This document shows positions 39,183-49,319 of a stretch of 64,000 nt of DNA, in pieces. Source of the DNA: Tetrapisispora phaffii CBS 4417 (Eukaryota; Ascomycota; Saccharomycetes; Saccharomycetales; Saccharomycetaceae); assembly GCF_000236905.1 (NCBI RefSeq), contig NC_016532.1:310001-374000 (forward strand), given 5' to 3'. The first letter of the stretch is position 1. Every line of letters starts with the position of its first letter. The notes under the pieces were generated by a model, which saw only the letters and a list, made by a program, of their open reading frames with translations, did no database searches and was not told the origin of the DNA. Position numbers and translations under genes: made by a program.

Positions 39183-39998
39183 ATGAGCGCTGCATCAGGG
39201 ACGTTTAACATTCTGAATAATATCATCACATGTGATGATATTATTCCCATCAAAAATAACATCAGTAATGAGGTGTTGGATGCAGGTAAGGAATCGCATC
39301 CAGCCGCTCCAGAAGCAGGCGAAGGTAGTGCTCTGACTTCGTCGAGTGAGGATGCTGACCTGCTGTTCTCCCCCCTTGGCGATTTAACTTCAGACAATAC
39401 AGATGGAGAGGACGAGGAAGACGAGTACTGCCATGGCCTACTCTCGCCGGTATATTTCCATGCAGAGTATCCAAAAAGATTCCATCATAATAATCCGATG
39501 AACAGTGATGCCGGTTCTGTTGTCCAAAATACGCACTCTATTACTAATAATATTCAAAACTCGGAGACTGATACAAATAGCGATTTCTGGAATGAAGTCC
39601 CAACAACAGCAGAAGAGGCCGTCGCATTCGCTAATAATGATGACGAACTATTAACGATTATAAATAAAAATAGCGATAAGGCCAACTGTGTGGAAAGTGA
39701 AACATCGATACTATCGAGCCTGGTCACGGATGGCTTGGAAAATATAAATAACAGTAATAATAAAATTAAAATTAAAAATTGGGATTCGGATGCTTATATA
39801 AAACTGTTTTGTTATAGAAATAAAACAGGTAATTTCGAATTGAAAACCCAAATCGATAACCCTGGAACTTCAGGGATTGGTGCTAAGAATAATAAAATCA
39901 AAAAAATAAAGAACGGTAAAAGAAAGTTTGTAAGAAGAAAGAGTGGTATTTCTCAAATGATTTCTACAAACATTGGTATTGGTGAATTCATGTTATGA
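39183..39998 (+). CDS. Uncharacterised 271-aa protein
   Basis: A clean ATG-started frame of 271 codons between TKL1 and tRNA-Val. I do not recognise a family. The N-terminal half is acidic and Ser-rich (SSSEDADLLFSPLGDL; DNTDGEDEEDEY). An Asn-rich linker follows, and the C-terminus is basic (GKRKFVRRKSGISQM) with a potential nuclear localisation signal. A short motif-like stretch DSDAYIKLFCYRNKTGNFEL (about 204-223) is the most ordered-looking part. No signal peptide or membrane segment. The acidic/basic layout would suit a nuclear regulator, but that is only inference. It is a candidate lineage-specific or fast-evolving gene; OPY2, which follows TKL1 in S. cerevisiae, has a membrane segment and does not match. 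Confidence 0.68.
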   Translation: MSAASGTFNILNNIITCDDIIPIKNNISNEVLDAGKESHPAAPEAGEGSALTSSSEDADLLFSPLGDLTSDNTDGEDEEDEYCHGLLSPVYFHAEYPKRFHHNNPMNSDAGSVVQNTHSITNNIQNSETDTNSDFWNEVPTTAEEAVAFANNDDELLTIINKNSDKANCVESETSILSSLVTDGLENINNSNNKIKIKNWDSDAYIKLFCYRNKTGNFELKTQIDNPGTSGIGAKNNKIKKIKNGKRKFVRRKSGISQMISTNIGIGEFML

Positions 39999-40226
39999 TG
40001 AATTATAAAAGGGGAAAAACGTCGCATTTGTTATTTCATCCTTATTTATTTAGTTATCTGGTTTATACGTATGTACATTCAATTTGCTAATTTAGTTTAA
40101 TAAAGGATTTAGATTACTAAGTGATATTCAATGGTATGGTTACGATGCCTTTTATGTTGGTGAATTTACTTCAAATATGCTCAATCTATGACGTACTTGA
40201 TGGGAACGGCCAGACAAAAAAAATAA

Positions 40227-40300
40227 TGATTTCGCCCAGGATCGAACTGGGGACGTTCTGCGTGTTAAGCAGATGCCATAACCGACTAGACCACGAAACC
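40227..40300 (-). tRNA. tV(AAC): tRNA-Val (anticodon AAC)
   Basis: 74-nt tRNA read on the minus strand: acceptor GGTTTCG pairing with CGAAATC plus discriminator A, anticodon loop TTAACAC (AAC), T-arm CCCAG-TTCGATC-CTGGG. No intron. The adenosine at position 34 is expected to become inosine and read GUU/GUC/GUA. A T run follows the 3' end on the minus strand (plus-strand A run at 40216-40223). LTR-like remnants lie upstream of it. Confidence 0.97.
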
Positions 40301-40477
40301 AATCATTATACGCATATTTTACGAGTTAAAGTTACTAAACACCCATATTATAATATTGGAAATGCCATTGCACGCATAATTGACCATACCATGCCAGATA
40401 TCACCAGTTTATGAGATCATTGCCACAAACCTGAACCAGCAGATATCGACAAGAATATACTGACATATACCCTAATT

Positions 40478-40600
40478 GTGGAGAAACAAGCTTATGTTGG
40501 GTAGTTCCAACATCTAAGTTAGTGTCATTAGCTACTTCAGTTGCTCTAGTATAGTCCATCTTCTTTATAGTTAAATAATCGATTGATCTTTTATTAGTGT
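40478..40600 (+). repeat. LTR-like repeat R1, copy 2
   Basis: Aligns with 27517-27640. It starts with GTGGAGAAACAAGC, then TATGTTGG. A perfect 7-bp inverted repeat, ATGTTGG/CCAACAT with a 6-base loop, lies at its head (40494-40513). It begins about 180 bp upstream of the 5' end of tRNA-Val, a typical Ty landing zone. The remaining 40601-41476 has no gene that I can support; a 73-codon minus frame at 40647-40868 is probably fortuitous or transposon-derived. Confidence 0.55.
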
Positions 40601-41476
40601 AATTAAACTATTCTATATAGAGTTAGATGCCCTCCTTATATATGAGTTAATCTGACAGTTGAATGAACATGTGTACGTGTTCATTCGATCCTCCTAGGCT
40701 CTTTAGTGTCTGTATTGTACATCTGTGTTTATCATGTAGCCATTTACATTGTAGTGAGAAATTTTCACCTACCACTTGGAAGATTGTTCTGGACCTTCTT
40801 TCCATTAGTAAGTGATCTATTGGTTCTGGACTCAAAGTGTCATAAACACTTAGTTCTGTCACATACACTACAATAATTCTGACACTAATACATTTTCTGG
40901 AAACTAGTAGCAGGACTAAAAGTATAAAGCAGAGACCTGCTTATACATTTAGGCTTCGAGAGAATCATGTAATTATCTGTAATACAGAATATGCGAAAAA
41001 AAACCCTGTCTTCGTGTTGATAGGGACACGGAGCGATATGAGTCTGCGCTTCCCATCTGCTAGAAGACGATAGTCTGCCTATCATCTTTGTCTATCATCT
41101 ACCTGTTATTACATCCCTCAGTCATACTCTATCTGTCTATTGCAGTTCTTTTGTAGTTCACATTACAACAACGAAAACTACTTGTTTCATTTGTTTTACA
41201 GTGCTTGTACTCTTTTTTCTATATTTCCTGAAACAGTAACATGTTCGAAAGCGGAAATAATTTGAATTCCTGAGCTTTTATATTTTTAAGAATTCCATAC
41301 TTTTCGATAATATTTTGGATTCTGGACAAGATGAAAGGATAGTCGGCTGATTTAAGACAGTATAAAGGCATTGTATCGCATTCAAAGGCCAATCCCTATG
41401 CACCATTGCAAGTAAGTGTTGATAATTTGACTTACAATTGTTTTTATCTCGTTGAATACAATTCCCTGCTCGAAAG

Positions 41477-44400
41477 ATGGAGGAGAAAATCATAACACCT
41501 GTGCAAGAACATTACATTAAAAAGGAACTTTTGAAGTTGGAATTAGAAAATGAAATTGCACTACTAGATGATCCATTCGCCTTACGGAAGTTTGGCTACC
41601 CTTTCTGTTCTACGGATCCAATCGATAACACCGCTAATAAGAAGAGATCATCGGGTATGTTCTCATCTACGTTGATTCCTAATTCCCCGAATTATAATGG
41701 TATAAAAAGTAAAAGTAATATTAGTTTACTTTCTATCACCAGCGGTGATAATGGGGCTAATAAGTTGGCAAATGCAGATGTTACGTCACTATATGGCAAT
41801 GATTCAGACCCGAACGCTTTCAATATGTTAAATTACTTTCTAAAAGAATTTATAATTAAATTTCCGTTATTAAATAATTCTGACGAAGCCCTTAAAACAA
41901 AATTTTGGCAACAGAAAGTGCAGCCCTTCTATGAATATTTTATGTCATTGCCATTCAGTGATAGTCTAGATAGAGAAAAATCTTCAAAGAGAAAAATGAT
42001 GTCTACCGTGATAAATAAATTAGTATATTCATTTTTTGCTTCAAACATAATTACCGCTAATGAAAGCTTATACTATACGAAGGAAAAGCAGAAGTATCTA
42101 GAAGAACAGGGCATAGAGAAAAAATCTAGATTGAAGCATTTAGGCATAGGTATGCCTGATACAATTCGATATCTAGTTACATCTGAAGAACTTTTCATAA
42201 ATAACTGGAATATTAACATAATTGGAGTATTGGAAAACAACTTAAAAGCTTTAGATAAAATTCAAAAAGGTCAGAATAAATCAAGCAAACTTGGTGGTAG
42301 TAAATTATCTGCCACTTCCATTACCTCCAGTTTTGGTATGTCCTCCACAAAAAAGTGGATGAAATCAGCATTATCAGTAACCTCTGCATCATCAACAGCA
42401 TTTATTTCAAAAATTACGACAGGAAATTCTTCGGTATCACCCCTCTCATTGATGTCAAAGCCCACTCATTACTTTATCTTAGAAGTTTACAATAAAAACG
42501 AGCATGAGGTAACTCACAAATATTTACAAAAGAGTTATTACGATTTTATTGAATTCTCAAATATTCTCAAAAAAGAGTTTCCTGCAAAAAAATTACCAAA
42601 ACTTCCTCATAAACAGAAGGCTACCGATACGTCTACAACTTCTCATGAAGGTATTCAAACTTCAACCTCACACGTAAGATTAGCAGATGCTCTTCATACA
42701 GGTGAGCAGAAACCATCTATAATAGTAAATGATTCTGAGATTTCATTGGACAAACTAAATATGGGGATCGATTCAGCAATAAATGATGCACACTCTGAGG
42801 ATATAAATTTTGAATTTGTTGATGATAAAGATAACAATAAAAATAATTCTAATTTATCTCGTGATATTACAAGAACTTCCTTCAGACAATATTTGAGGAA
42901 ATTAACAGAAGATGAAGAGATTGCTTATAGTGTTTCGTTGAACACATTTTTAAATAGCAATAATGTACAATTAGATTCATTACCATCGGAGATACAAGAG
43001 GATATAAATTCGCGTAAATTAGTCGATGCTTCAAATTTACAAGATGAAGTTTCTAATCAAGAGGAAATGGAAGAAACAATGCATATTTTAAGTCAATCAA
43101 TGTCTGGATTTAGGTCAAAATTAGAGAAAGATGACGATTACATAAAAAATATTATTAATGAATTTAAAATGCAGAATGAGATTAGTTTGATGTCTGATGA
43201 TGTTCAACATTTCTCTGAATGGCTAAAGTTAACTGCCTCCTCTGTGATTTATCATTTGTTTTTAAGCAAGAGAGGCAGTCGTGGTCTTTTCAATCAAGTA
43301 AGGATGTTGCATAACCTAATACCTTACAACATGATGAGTCAAATCATGAAAGTTACCAATCCCATGTCTATTATGAAAGGTATGACAGATTTATTTTTAA
43401 GCCAGCCATTTGGGGGTTATTCTTTATTTCAAACTATGTTTATAACTATTATAACTGAAGATATTAGAGTTCAGACTAAAGTTATTAAAAAACTAGAGAA
43501 AAAGATAATTGAAGAATCTAATGGATCACAAACGATAATCGATCATATTAAGCTATTTGTAGAAAAGAATCAAATATCGAATGAACTGTCATTAGATGAA
43601 ATAAGAGCCGAATCTCAAAAGATGGGTATGCCGATGGTATTAATAGTATTAATGAAGTACTCTCAGCTTCGAAAAGTATCCCAGAAAGATGTCGATAGTG
43701 TTATAGAATCGTATACTGCCTGGAAAGTCCAAAACAAATCTGTTGGAGTCGTCAGTGAGTCTGAAAAACAAGAATCCAGTTATTTTGCAAACTTAAAGGA
43801 CTTACAAAAGCTATATTTTAAAAATAATGATAAGAAGTTAATGAAAAAGGTTTGGCAAGATCCAGTCTTGGCCCAGTTACTGAAAGCAATTGTTAATTTA
43901 ATTTATGATCCAATGGTGAAACTTTTTAATATTGCAGACGTGGATAAGGGCTTAAAGTTATTTGAAAGATTTATGACAGATTTGATAAAATTAGTGGATA
44001 AGGTTGTGTTTGGAAGGTTAGGTACTTGTACTAAGTTTGATGTAATTTGCAGAATTAAAAACTTGCTTGATAAATATGAAGATGAATTTTTGTCATTGTT
44101 AAATCATTTCTTAAATAATGATAAAGAAAATGTTATCGAAGAATATATAGCATGGGTTACATCCATACTAAACTTCCTTGATAACAAAAATGAAGTTGGT
44201 AAAAATAATGTATTAGATATTGAGAAATCAATTAAAGAGTCAGATATACTAACAGAGAAGTTAACAACTGAAATTGACGATATAATGAAAAATAAATTTG
44301 CCAAAAGAAAGATTTTTAATGATATTGTCAGCTGTTGGAAACGAAAGACAGTGATACTGGCAGAAAACTCCAAACTTTCTGACCAAGATGAAATTCGCAG

Positions 44401-44554
44401 CAACATGACTGCCATCAAAGAAATAGACATTGAACTGGGAAATTTGGAACTATTGTTCAACGAACTGATGGCACAACATTTAGATAGAACAGAGCTAAAT
44501 AGTTTTAGAGAACAAGTGTTTGTCCCTTTTATTAATGGTAAGTATTTCGGATGA
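41477..44554 (+). CDS. YPR097W: PX-domain protein with PX-associated domain (YPR097W homologue)
   Basis: A 1025-residue protein (S. cerevisiae YPR097W/Lec1 has 1073). The N-terminal PX-associated helical region starts EHYIKKELLKLELENEIALL and includes LNYFLKEFIIKFPLLNNSDE. A PX phosphoinositide-binding domain follows, with HYFILEVYNKNEHEVTHKYL and SYYDFIEFSNILKKEFPAKK (about 330-370). It is interrupted by a long Ser/Asp-rich insert before it resumes at FRQYLRKLTEDEEIAYS (about 465-490). The C-terminal two fifths are helical (DUF3818-like). In S. cerevisiae the protein is linked to lipid droplets and sterol distribution. It begins the second syntenic block, next to convergent SLX9. Confidence 0.85.
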   Translation: MEEKIITPVQEHYIKKELLKLELENEIALLDDPFALRKFGYPFCSTDPIDNTANKKRSSGMFSSTLIPNSPNYNGIKSKSNISLLSITSGDNGANKLANADVTSLYGNDSDPNAFNMLNYFLKEFIIKFPLLNNSDEALKTKFWQQKVQPFYEYFMSLPFSDSLDREKSSKRKMMSTVINKLVYSFFASNIITANESLYYTKEKQKYLEEQGIEKKSRLKHLGIGMPDTIRYLVTSEELFINNWNINIIGVLENNLKALDKIQKGQNKSSKLGGSKLSATSITSSFGMSSTKKWMKSALSVTSASSTAFISKITTGNSSVSPLSLMSKPTHYFILEVYNKNEHEVTHKYLQKSYYDFIEFSNILKKEFPAKKLPKLPHKQKATDTSTTSHEGIQTSTSHVRLADALHTGEQKPSIIVNDSEISLDKLNMGIDSAINDAHSEDINFEFVDDKDNNKNNSNLSRDITRTSFRQYLRKLTEDEEIAYSVSLNTFLNSNNVQLDSLPSEIQEDINSRKLVDASNLQDEVSNQEEMEETMHILSQSMSGFRSKLEKDDDYIKNIINEFKMQNEISLMSDDVQHFSEWLKLTASSVIYHLFLSKRGSRGLFNQVRMLHNLIPYNMMSQIMKVTNPMSIMKGMTDLFLSQPFGGYSLFQTMFITIITEDIRVQTKVIKKLEKKIIEESNGSQTIIDHIKLFVEKNQISNELSLDEIRAESQKMGMPMVLIVLMKYSQLRKVSQKDVDSVIESYTAWKVQNKSVGVVSESEKQESSYFANLKDLQKLYFKNNDKKLMKKVWQDPVLAQLLKAIVNLIYDPMVKLFNIADVDKGLKLFERFMTDLIKLVDKVVFGRLGTCTKFDVICRIKNLLDKYEDEFLSLLNHFLNNDKENVIEEYIAWVTSILNFLDNKNEVGKNNVLDIEKSIKESDILTEKLTTEIDDIMKNKFAKRKIFNDIVSCWKRKTVILAENSKLSDQDEIRSNMTAIKEIDIELGNLELLFNELMAQHLDRTELNSFREQVFVPFINGKYFG

Positions 44555-44766
44555 TATTATCTTCGCATGAGATCTATTCCGTGAGGATTTATAGGATAAT
44601 ATAAATATTACAATATCTAGTGGGAAAAATATTTATTATTTAAATGATAGGTGTTAATATATATTTTTGGGAATTTTTATATTATGCAATGCGAATTGGT
44701 GAATTCTAGGTAGCAATATGATGACCGCTTAATTGAAACCTTGAATGTTATCAGCTGTTTCATATC

Positions 44767-45399
44767 CTAAAATTTTTGCATCTTTATGATTTCTTTTAAC
44801 GAGCCAAATGGATCAGCTTTGAATGCATTATTGTTAAGAACTTGAACAAATCTCTTAGATTCATCTTTAGTTAATTGTTTAGCACCTTTCTGGTTTCTTA
44901 TGCTTGGTTGATTTTTTTTGATTTTAACCGAAGCACTGGTTTCATTATTTATGTGTCTATATTTTGTTGATTTTGTTATTTTGGTAACATTAGTATCTAC
45001 CATCATGTCTTCATCCTCGAGGCTACCAGTTTTGTGGTCATTCTCTAAAATCTCTTTTAAACCAGCTTCCTTGTTCAAAGACAACAACAGATCATTCATC
45101 TTTGGTTTCAAGTCATTTTTCATGTTTCTTTTCCTACGTCTAATTGAAGACTTCGAAATACCTGCAAAATCAGGATTGCCAGCAGCTCTTTCTTTAATTT
45201 GAGTCAAGAAGGTATCTTGCTTATTCATTTGCTTTTCCTTCTTAGTCTCTCTCAGTTGATGTAAAAATGCTTTTGGATCCTCTGGGAAGGAATTTGGTGT
45301 CGATAGTTGGTGAAACACCGCTTCTGAACCATTTAGACTATTATTCGGTTTTTTAGAAGCAGCTTTATTTCTCAGTGTTGTTCTCTTCTTGGCCACCAT
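44767..45399 (-). CDS. SLX9: Ribosome biogenesis factor Slx9
   Basis: A 210-residue basic protein, the same length as S. cerevisiae Slx9 (YGR081C), an associate of 90S/pre-40S particles involved in ITS1 processing and 40S export. The N-terminus MVAKKRTTLRNKAASKK and the central KSSIRRRKRNMKNDLKPKMN cluster are typical, and the C-terminus ends with FKADPFGSLKEIIKMQ. It is followed on the other strand by TOM20, as in YGR081C-YGR082W. Confidence 0.88.
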   Translation of the reverse strand: MVAKKRTTLRNKAASKKPNNSLNGSEAVFHQLSTPNSFPEDPKAFLHQLRETKKEKQMNKQDTFLTQIKERAAGNPDFAGISKSSIRRRKRNMKNDLKPKMNDLLLSLNKEAGLKEILENDHKTGSLEDEDMMVDTNVTKITKSTKYRHINNETSASVKIKKNQPSIRNQKGAKQLTKDESKRFVQVLNNNAFKADPFGSLKEIIKMQKF

Positions 45400-45906
45400 G
45401 TTTATGATTGGGTACGAGCGATTATATCAACGTATCACGATTTTGAAGCAACAGCAATCTCTAAATCAAATACAATTCTTAGCAAGAGCGTCTAGGTATA
45501 ATACTATATGGATAAGTTATTATAACTCTAATAAACAAATATATATATATATCTTTTAATATATTTATGAATCTATGCCATCTCATCTTATCTTAATATG
45601 ATGTTTCCAATTATTTTGAAGTCTGAAATTTTTTAAATTAAACGCATAGGCGATTTCATCAAAATCGTGAAACAAATAACAAGACCAGTAAAGAAAATCA
45701 GATGTTATTCATTTTTAAAGTCAAAATGATCCATTTCAATTATAAGAAAGGTTCAAATAGAATATTGTTGTTTATTTAGTCATACTTTTATTATAATTGA
45801 GATAACAACTTGCTGCTTCTTTTGGTTTTTTTGGTCGTTGCTTATAGAAGAAACATCAAGAATACATTAAACTTTTCCTGTCGTGTATTATTTTAGAAAA
45901 TTGAAC
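45400..45906. other. SLX9-TOM20 divergent promoter
   Basis: AT-rich 507 bp with a short AT microsatellite near 45539-45552. No further gene or site that I recognise. Confidence 0.4.
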
Positions 45907-46479
45907 ATGTCTCAATCTAGTTCGTTTTCTCGTTTCGTATCCATTGCAGGTGCTGTTACAGCCTTGTCTATTACTGGTTATGCTATTTATTTTGATTATC
46001 AAAGAAGAAATAACTTGATGTTTAGGAAAAACCTAAAGAAAGAACACAAAAAACAGATGAAAGCTGCTAAACAACAACAAGAAGAAGATAAACAGAAGAA
46101 ATTGAAAGAAGTCGGTGATAGCTTAGCAAAAGAGTTGGCTACTGACCCTATTCCAACTGCTCCCGCTGAGAGGGAAGCCGCTTTCGCTACTAATGTTGAA
46201 ATGGGTGAACGTTTAGCATCTGTCCCAGGTAAAGAAATGGAATCTGCTTGTAAATTTTATAAGGCTTTGAGTGTCTATCCAAGCCCAGCTGATCTATTGG
46301 GTATCTATCAAAGAAGTGTCCCAGAAAGTATCTACGAACTGATTGTGTTAATGATTGCAGTATACCCACCAACGAATATCGCTTCTATCATCAACGGTAT
46401 CCAACCTGATTCATCTTCTGTTTCAGCTGCTGCCGCTGAATTAGAAGCCATGAGTCAAGGAATTGGTATTGACGAATAA
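45907..46479 (+). CDS. TOM20: Mitochondrial import receptor Tom20
   Basis: Outer-membrane presequence receptor of the TOM complex, 190 residues (183 in S. cerevisiae). An N-terminal membrane anchor (FVSIAGAVTALSITGYAIYF, about 10-29) is followed by a basic and Gln-rich linker (RRNNLMFRKNLKKEHKKQMK), then the TPR-like receptor domain with ERLASVPGKEMESACKFYKA and PSPADLLGIYQRSVPESIYE. The C-terminus is acidic. The frame opens at a GTG eight codons upstream, but the ATG at 45907 places the anchor correctly. Confidence 0.97.
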   Translation: MSQSSSFSRFVSIAGAVTALSITGYAIYFDYQRRNNLMFRKNLKKEHKKQMKAAKQQQEEDKQKKLKEVGDSLAKELATDPIPTAPAEREAAFATNVEMGERLASVPGKEMESACKFYKALSVYPSPADLLGIYQRSVPESIYELIVLMIAVYPPTNIASIINGIQPDSSSVSAAAAELEAMSQGIGIDE

Positions 46480-46892
46480 CGGAACTAGACTATCCCAAGT
46501 TGCTGCTTTTAAAATTGGGAATTTCTGCTTGTACATGCTCTTCGATTATCCTTTTTTTGTAAATTGTTTATCTAGTTATCCAACAGTGATGAGAATGGAT
46601 TAAATATAAAGTATTAATGCAATTGAAAGTATGATGTATCTTTACTGTACTTTCTAGCATTCGTATTTACTTCTGTATATATATAGATATAATGAATATA
46701 GTTTGCATATTTTGTATATGACAAATAATTAACATACCCAAGAATTAAATTAAAACCACCAGTTCTTTCATTTTGTTGATGACTTAATGTCAATATTTGA
46801 ATTTTATAGTAAGGGTGTAGTATTTACAGTTCTTTTCACAGACTAATGGATTTGTGACCAATATGTGAATTGGCGCTTAAGCACTCTCATCA
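46480..46892. other. Convergent spacer TOM20-YPR098C
   Basis: AT-rich 413 bp; GCD2, which follows TOM20 in S. cerevisiae, is absent. No features seen beyond TATA-rich runs. Confidence 0.4.
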
Positions 46893-47470
46893 CTATTTTG
46901 GAATATATCTCAATAAGTTTTTAGCTAAATAAACCCCATAAACTAGCATACTAGCATTATTGGTAAAATTAAATAGTAAACTAATCCCATGAGTTCTACC
47001 AAATGATTTTTTCAAGTCTTCATCGAACGCCATCAGTTCTTTTCCTTCCAGTCTAGCTGCTAAAGCATGTCTCTCTTCCTTGATTTTATGAGATTTTGGT
47101 TGTAAATAAACGAAATTTACTAACCCAGAGGCAACAGCGGTTAATAAGCAAGTAATGGAGCCTTTTGAAAGGGCAACTGGGGAAGTGAGTCCTAAAATCA
47201 CAGGTGTCACTGTTTGCATGCAAAAATAACCTGGAAATATTTTACTTTGCATTTTAGAAAATTGATCTTTCTCCAATGTTTTAAACATTAGAGGTGAGGC
47301 AACATAGGAATAAAATGTAGCTCCACCAAAACTAGATAAACGATAATAATTGGTTGATAGTTAGTAATCATATATTTAACAATTGAACCGAGGTTTTAAA
47401 AATAGGTGCTTAAAATATCATACGCAAAAGAATATAGCAATAAATGTGAAGCTGGTTTGACAAAACTCAT
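46893..47470 (-). CDS. YPR098C: TMEM205-like mitochondrial outer-membrane protein (two exons)
   Basis: Split gene: exon 1 47470-47424 (MSFVKPASHLLLYSF) and exon 2 47331-46893, joined within an Ala codon to give 161 residues, exactly the length of S. cerevisiae YPR098C, which also has one intron near its start. The protein has about four hydrophobic segments, including FGGATFYSYVASPLMF, VTPVILGLTSPVAL, ITCLLTAVASGLVNFVYL and a C-terminal one, matching the TMEM205/DUF4149 fold. The conserved FGRTHG motif precedes the last helix. Without splicing, exon 1 runs into a stop. Function unknown; the yeast protein is found at the mitochondrial outer membrane. It lies between TOM20 and MRP13. Confidence 0.88.
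47332..47423 (-). other. Intron of the YPR098C homologue
   Basis: 92 nt, donor GTATGA (not the commonest GTATGT), branch TACTAAC at 47360-47366, acceptor TAG. The reading frame closes perfectly on both sides. Confidence 0.88.
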
Positions 47471-47833
47471 TTTGTATTGTAATTAGATATCTGTTAGATG
47501 AATAATATTCTATATAAAGTATTGGTATCTACAATGTTCATAAGAATTGCACCATAAAAACAACTTCTAATAGTTGATTAAATCGTTTCTACCCCTTCTA
47601 ACATTTCAATTTTGATATAGGAAGCCATTTTGTTCACGGGTTGCCTTTAATTCGTTTAACAACAAGATGTTGATATTGCAAAAGAATTCGATCTAAAAAC
47701 ATTATGATATTGATTAACAATGTTAATTATTATGTACAAGGGTGTTATATAGCCTATCTTCAGGTAATTATATGATTAATCGTCAAATTTAATACTTTTA
47801 AGGAAGAGAGATACATCGATCTTAACGGATAAT
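47471..47833. other. Spacer between YPR098C and MRP13
   Basis: AT-rich 363 bp containing the YPR098C promoter and the MRP13 3' flank. Nothing else seen. Confidence 0.4.
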
Positions 47834-48796
47834 CTACTTGTTCTCTTCAGTTTCGGTTTCCTTAGTGTTTTCAGCGGCCTGAGTATCTTTCCATACCTCA
47901 TTCACCGTACTCATATAGCTGTCATAGACATCCGTATTGTGACCTAAACTATCCGCAAGAGATCTGTAAGATCTATTGAACGCAACGATTTTTGGGTCTA
48001 CAGTTTCGGTTGCAAACTCTTCCAATGTTCTAGTTATGATATAGGTACCTCTTTGCTCTAAATAAAATTTCGACGGTTTATTTGTCTCCTCCAATTGAGG
48101 TAGGTTAATCTCTTGGGCCATTTTATATTTGGATATTAACTCATCAGCAGAGAAATTCAATTGCTTGGCCAATTGCTGTATTAATGGTTTTGCCAAACCA
48201 AACGTATCGGTTCCTTTTGAGTTAGTAAATGCAACGTTTATTTTTTTCAATGCAATAGTTGGATCATTGTAAACTTTGATTTTATTTCTATGCAGATTGC
48301 AAGTTAATATAGCATTGAAAAAATGATCAATATCGTATGCTTCGACGTTGCCAGCTTTTTGAAATTTTGGAATATTGGAATACATCGAGCTCAGTAAGTG
48401 AGAATAACTCCCTGTCTGGAAGAAGGCTTTAAACAAAATATCTTGCAAATGGGCACCATTGAAGTATTTGTACACTTCACGCTTTCTAGTGGAGATTGAC
48501 GTCCAACTCTTGTACCATTGTGCTAATTCATTTGTCTCATCTGCAGAAACCTTCAGTGATCCGATGTATTCGTGCAGAACAGTCTTCGCAATTGGTCTAA
48601 ATGGCTCGTGAGGCTTAAGTGGCTTGCCAGTTTTAGAATCCTTCAGATCCATGGTCAATAGGATATTAGAGTTCTTAGGGCGGTATACAAGTGGCCTCAG
48701 AGCATGTTTGGTTGCGTAATAGCCAAGAAATTGGTCCAATCTCTCCTTAGCAGCGACGTCCGAGACGTAGCGTTTAAAAGTTAATCTGGCAGACAT
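47834..48796 (-). CDS. MRP13: Mitochondrial small-subunit ribosomal protein Mrp13
   Basis: Yeast-specific 37S mitoribosome protein, 320 residues (339 in S. cerevisiae). The N-terminus MSARLTFKRYVSDVAAKERL resembles a presequence. The body contains YYATKHALRPLVYRPKNSNI, EYIGSLKVSADETNELAQWY and GTYIITRTLEEFATETVDPK, and the C-terminus is Glu/Lys-rich. The frame opens six codons earlier at TTG; the ATG at 48796 is the start. Identification leans on position between TOM20 and RPL11 (YGR082W...YGR084C-YGR085C). Confidence 0.82.
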   Translation of the reverse strand: MSARLTFKRYVSDVAAKERLDQFLGYYATKHALRPLVYRPKNSNILLTMDLKDSKTGKPLKPHEPFRPIAKTVLHEYIGSLKVSADETNELAQWYKSWTSISTRKREVYKYFNGAHLQDILFKAFFQTGSYSHLLSSMYSNIPKFQKAGNVEAYDIDHFFNAILTCNLHRNKIKVYNDPTIALKKINVAFTNSKGTDTFGLAKPLIQQLAKQLNFSADELISKYKMAQEINLPQLEETNKPSKFYLEQRGTYIITRTLEEFATETVDPKIVAFNRSYRSLADSLGHNTDVYDSYMSTVNEVWKDTQAAENTKETETEENK

Positions 48797-49051
48797 AGTA
48801 TATCTCTTTACCAATTTTATCCGAATTAAAAGTGTGCTAGAGGGGTGGGAAGGAATCCTAAGCTAATATATCAATCGGCAGCAGCAGCAACTCTCCAATG
48901 TCTGTGTTCAGGGTCTCGATGCACGCACATGCATCCAAGAAGACCAGGCATTGATCAACTTCTAACCTTCTTATGGTACTGAAATCCACATCTTTATCCC
49001 GATGCTCATTATGGATGCCGAACGTTAACTATGGGGCAGGAAACGCATGGT

Positions 49052-49060
49052 CGGGTAACC
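49052..49060 (+). promoter_or_regulatory. Reb1-type site in MRP13-SNT309 promoter
   Basis: CGGGTAACC, a full Reb1 core, 256 bp from the MRP13 start and 260 bp from the SNT309 start. A weaker copy (CTGGGTAAC) follows at 49074-49082. Reb1 sites are common in divergent yeast promoters, where they set a nucleosome-free region. Confidence 0.55.
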
Positions 49061-49319
49061 GGCGTTGTGGCGGCTGGGTAACGCAGTTTCTGAATTACAA
49101 TTTCTAGAGACAGAGACTCAGATGAGTTAACAGTTTGTGGATTGAGTGTCTGCTGTAAGAACAAGATGGGTTGTTGACAGTTGGAGGAGTAACGGTGTGC
49201 TGAGTGTGCGTATATGAGGAGTGGGTGAATCGAGTTGTTGTTAAGAGATTTCTTGTTGGGTTGGTTATAGCAGCTAAGACGAACAGAAAGTGCGAGCGAC
49301 GAGACCTGGGTTTTTTGCG

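Noticed and set aside
40647..40868. 73-codon minus frame in the LTR-like region
   Set aside because: Short, isolated, no match to gag or pol motifs; could be chance.
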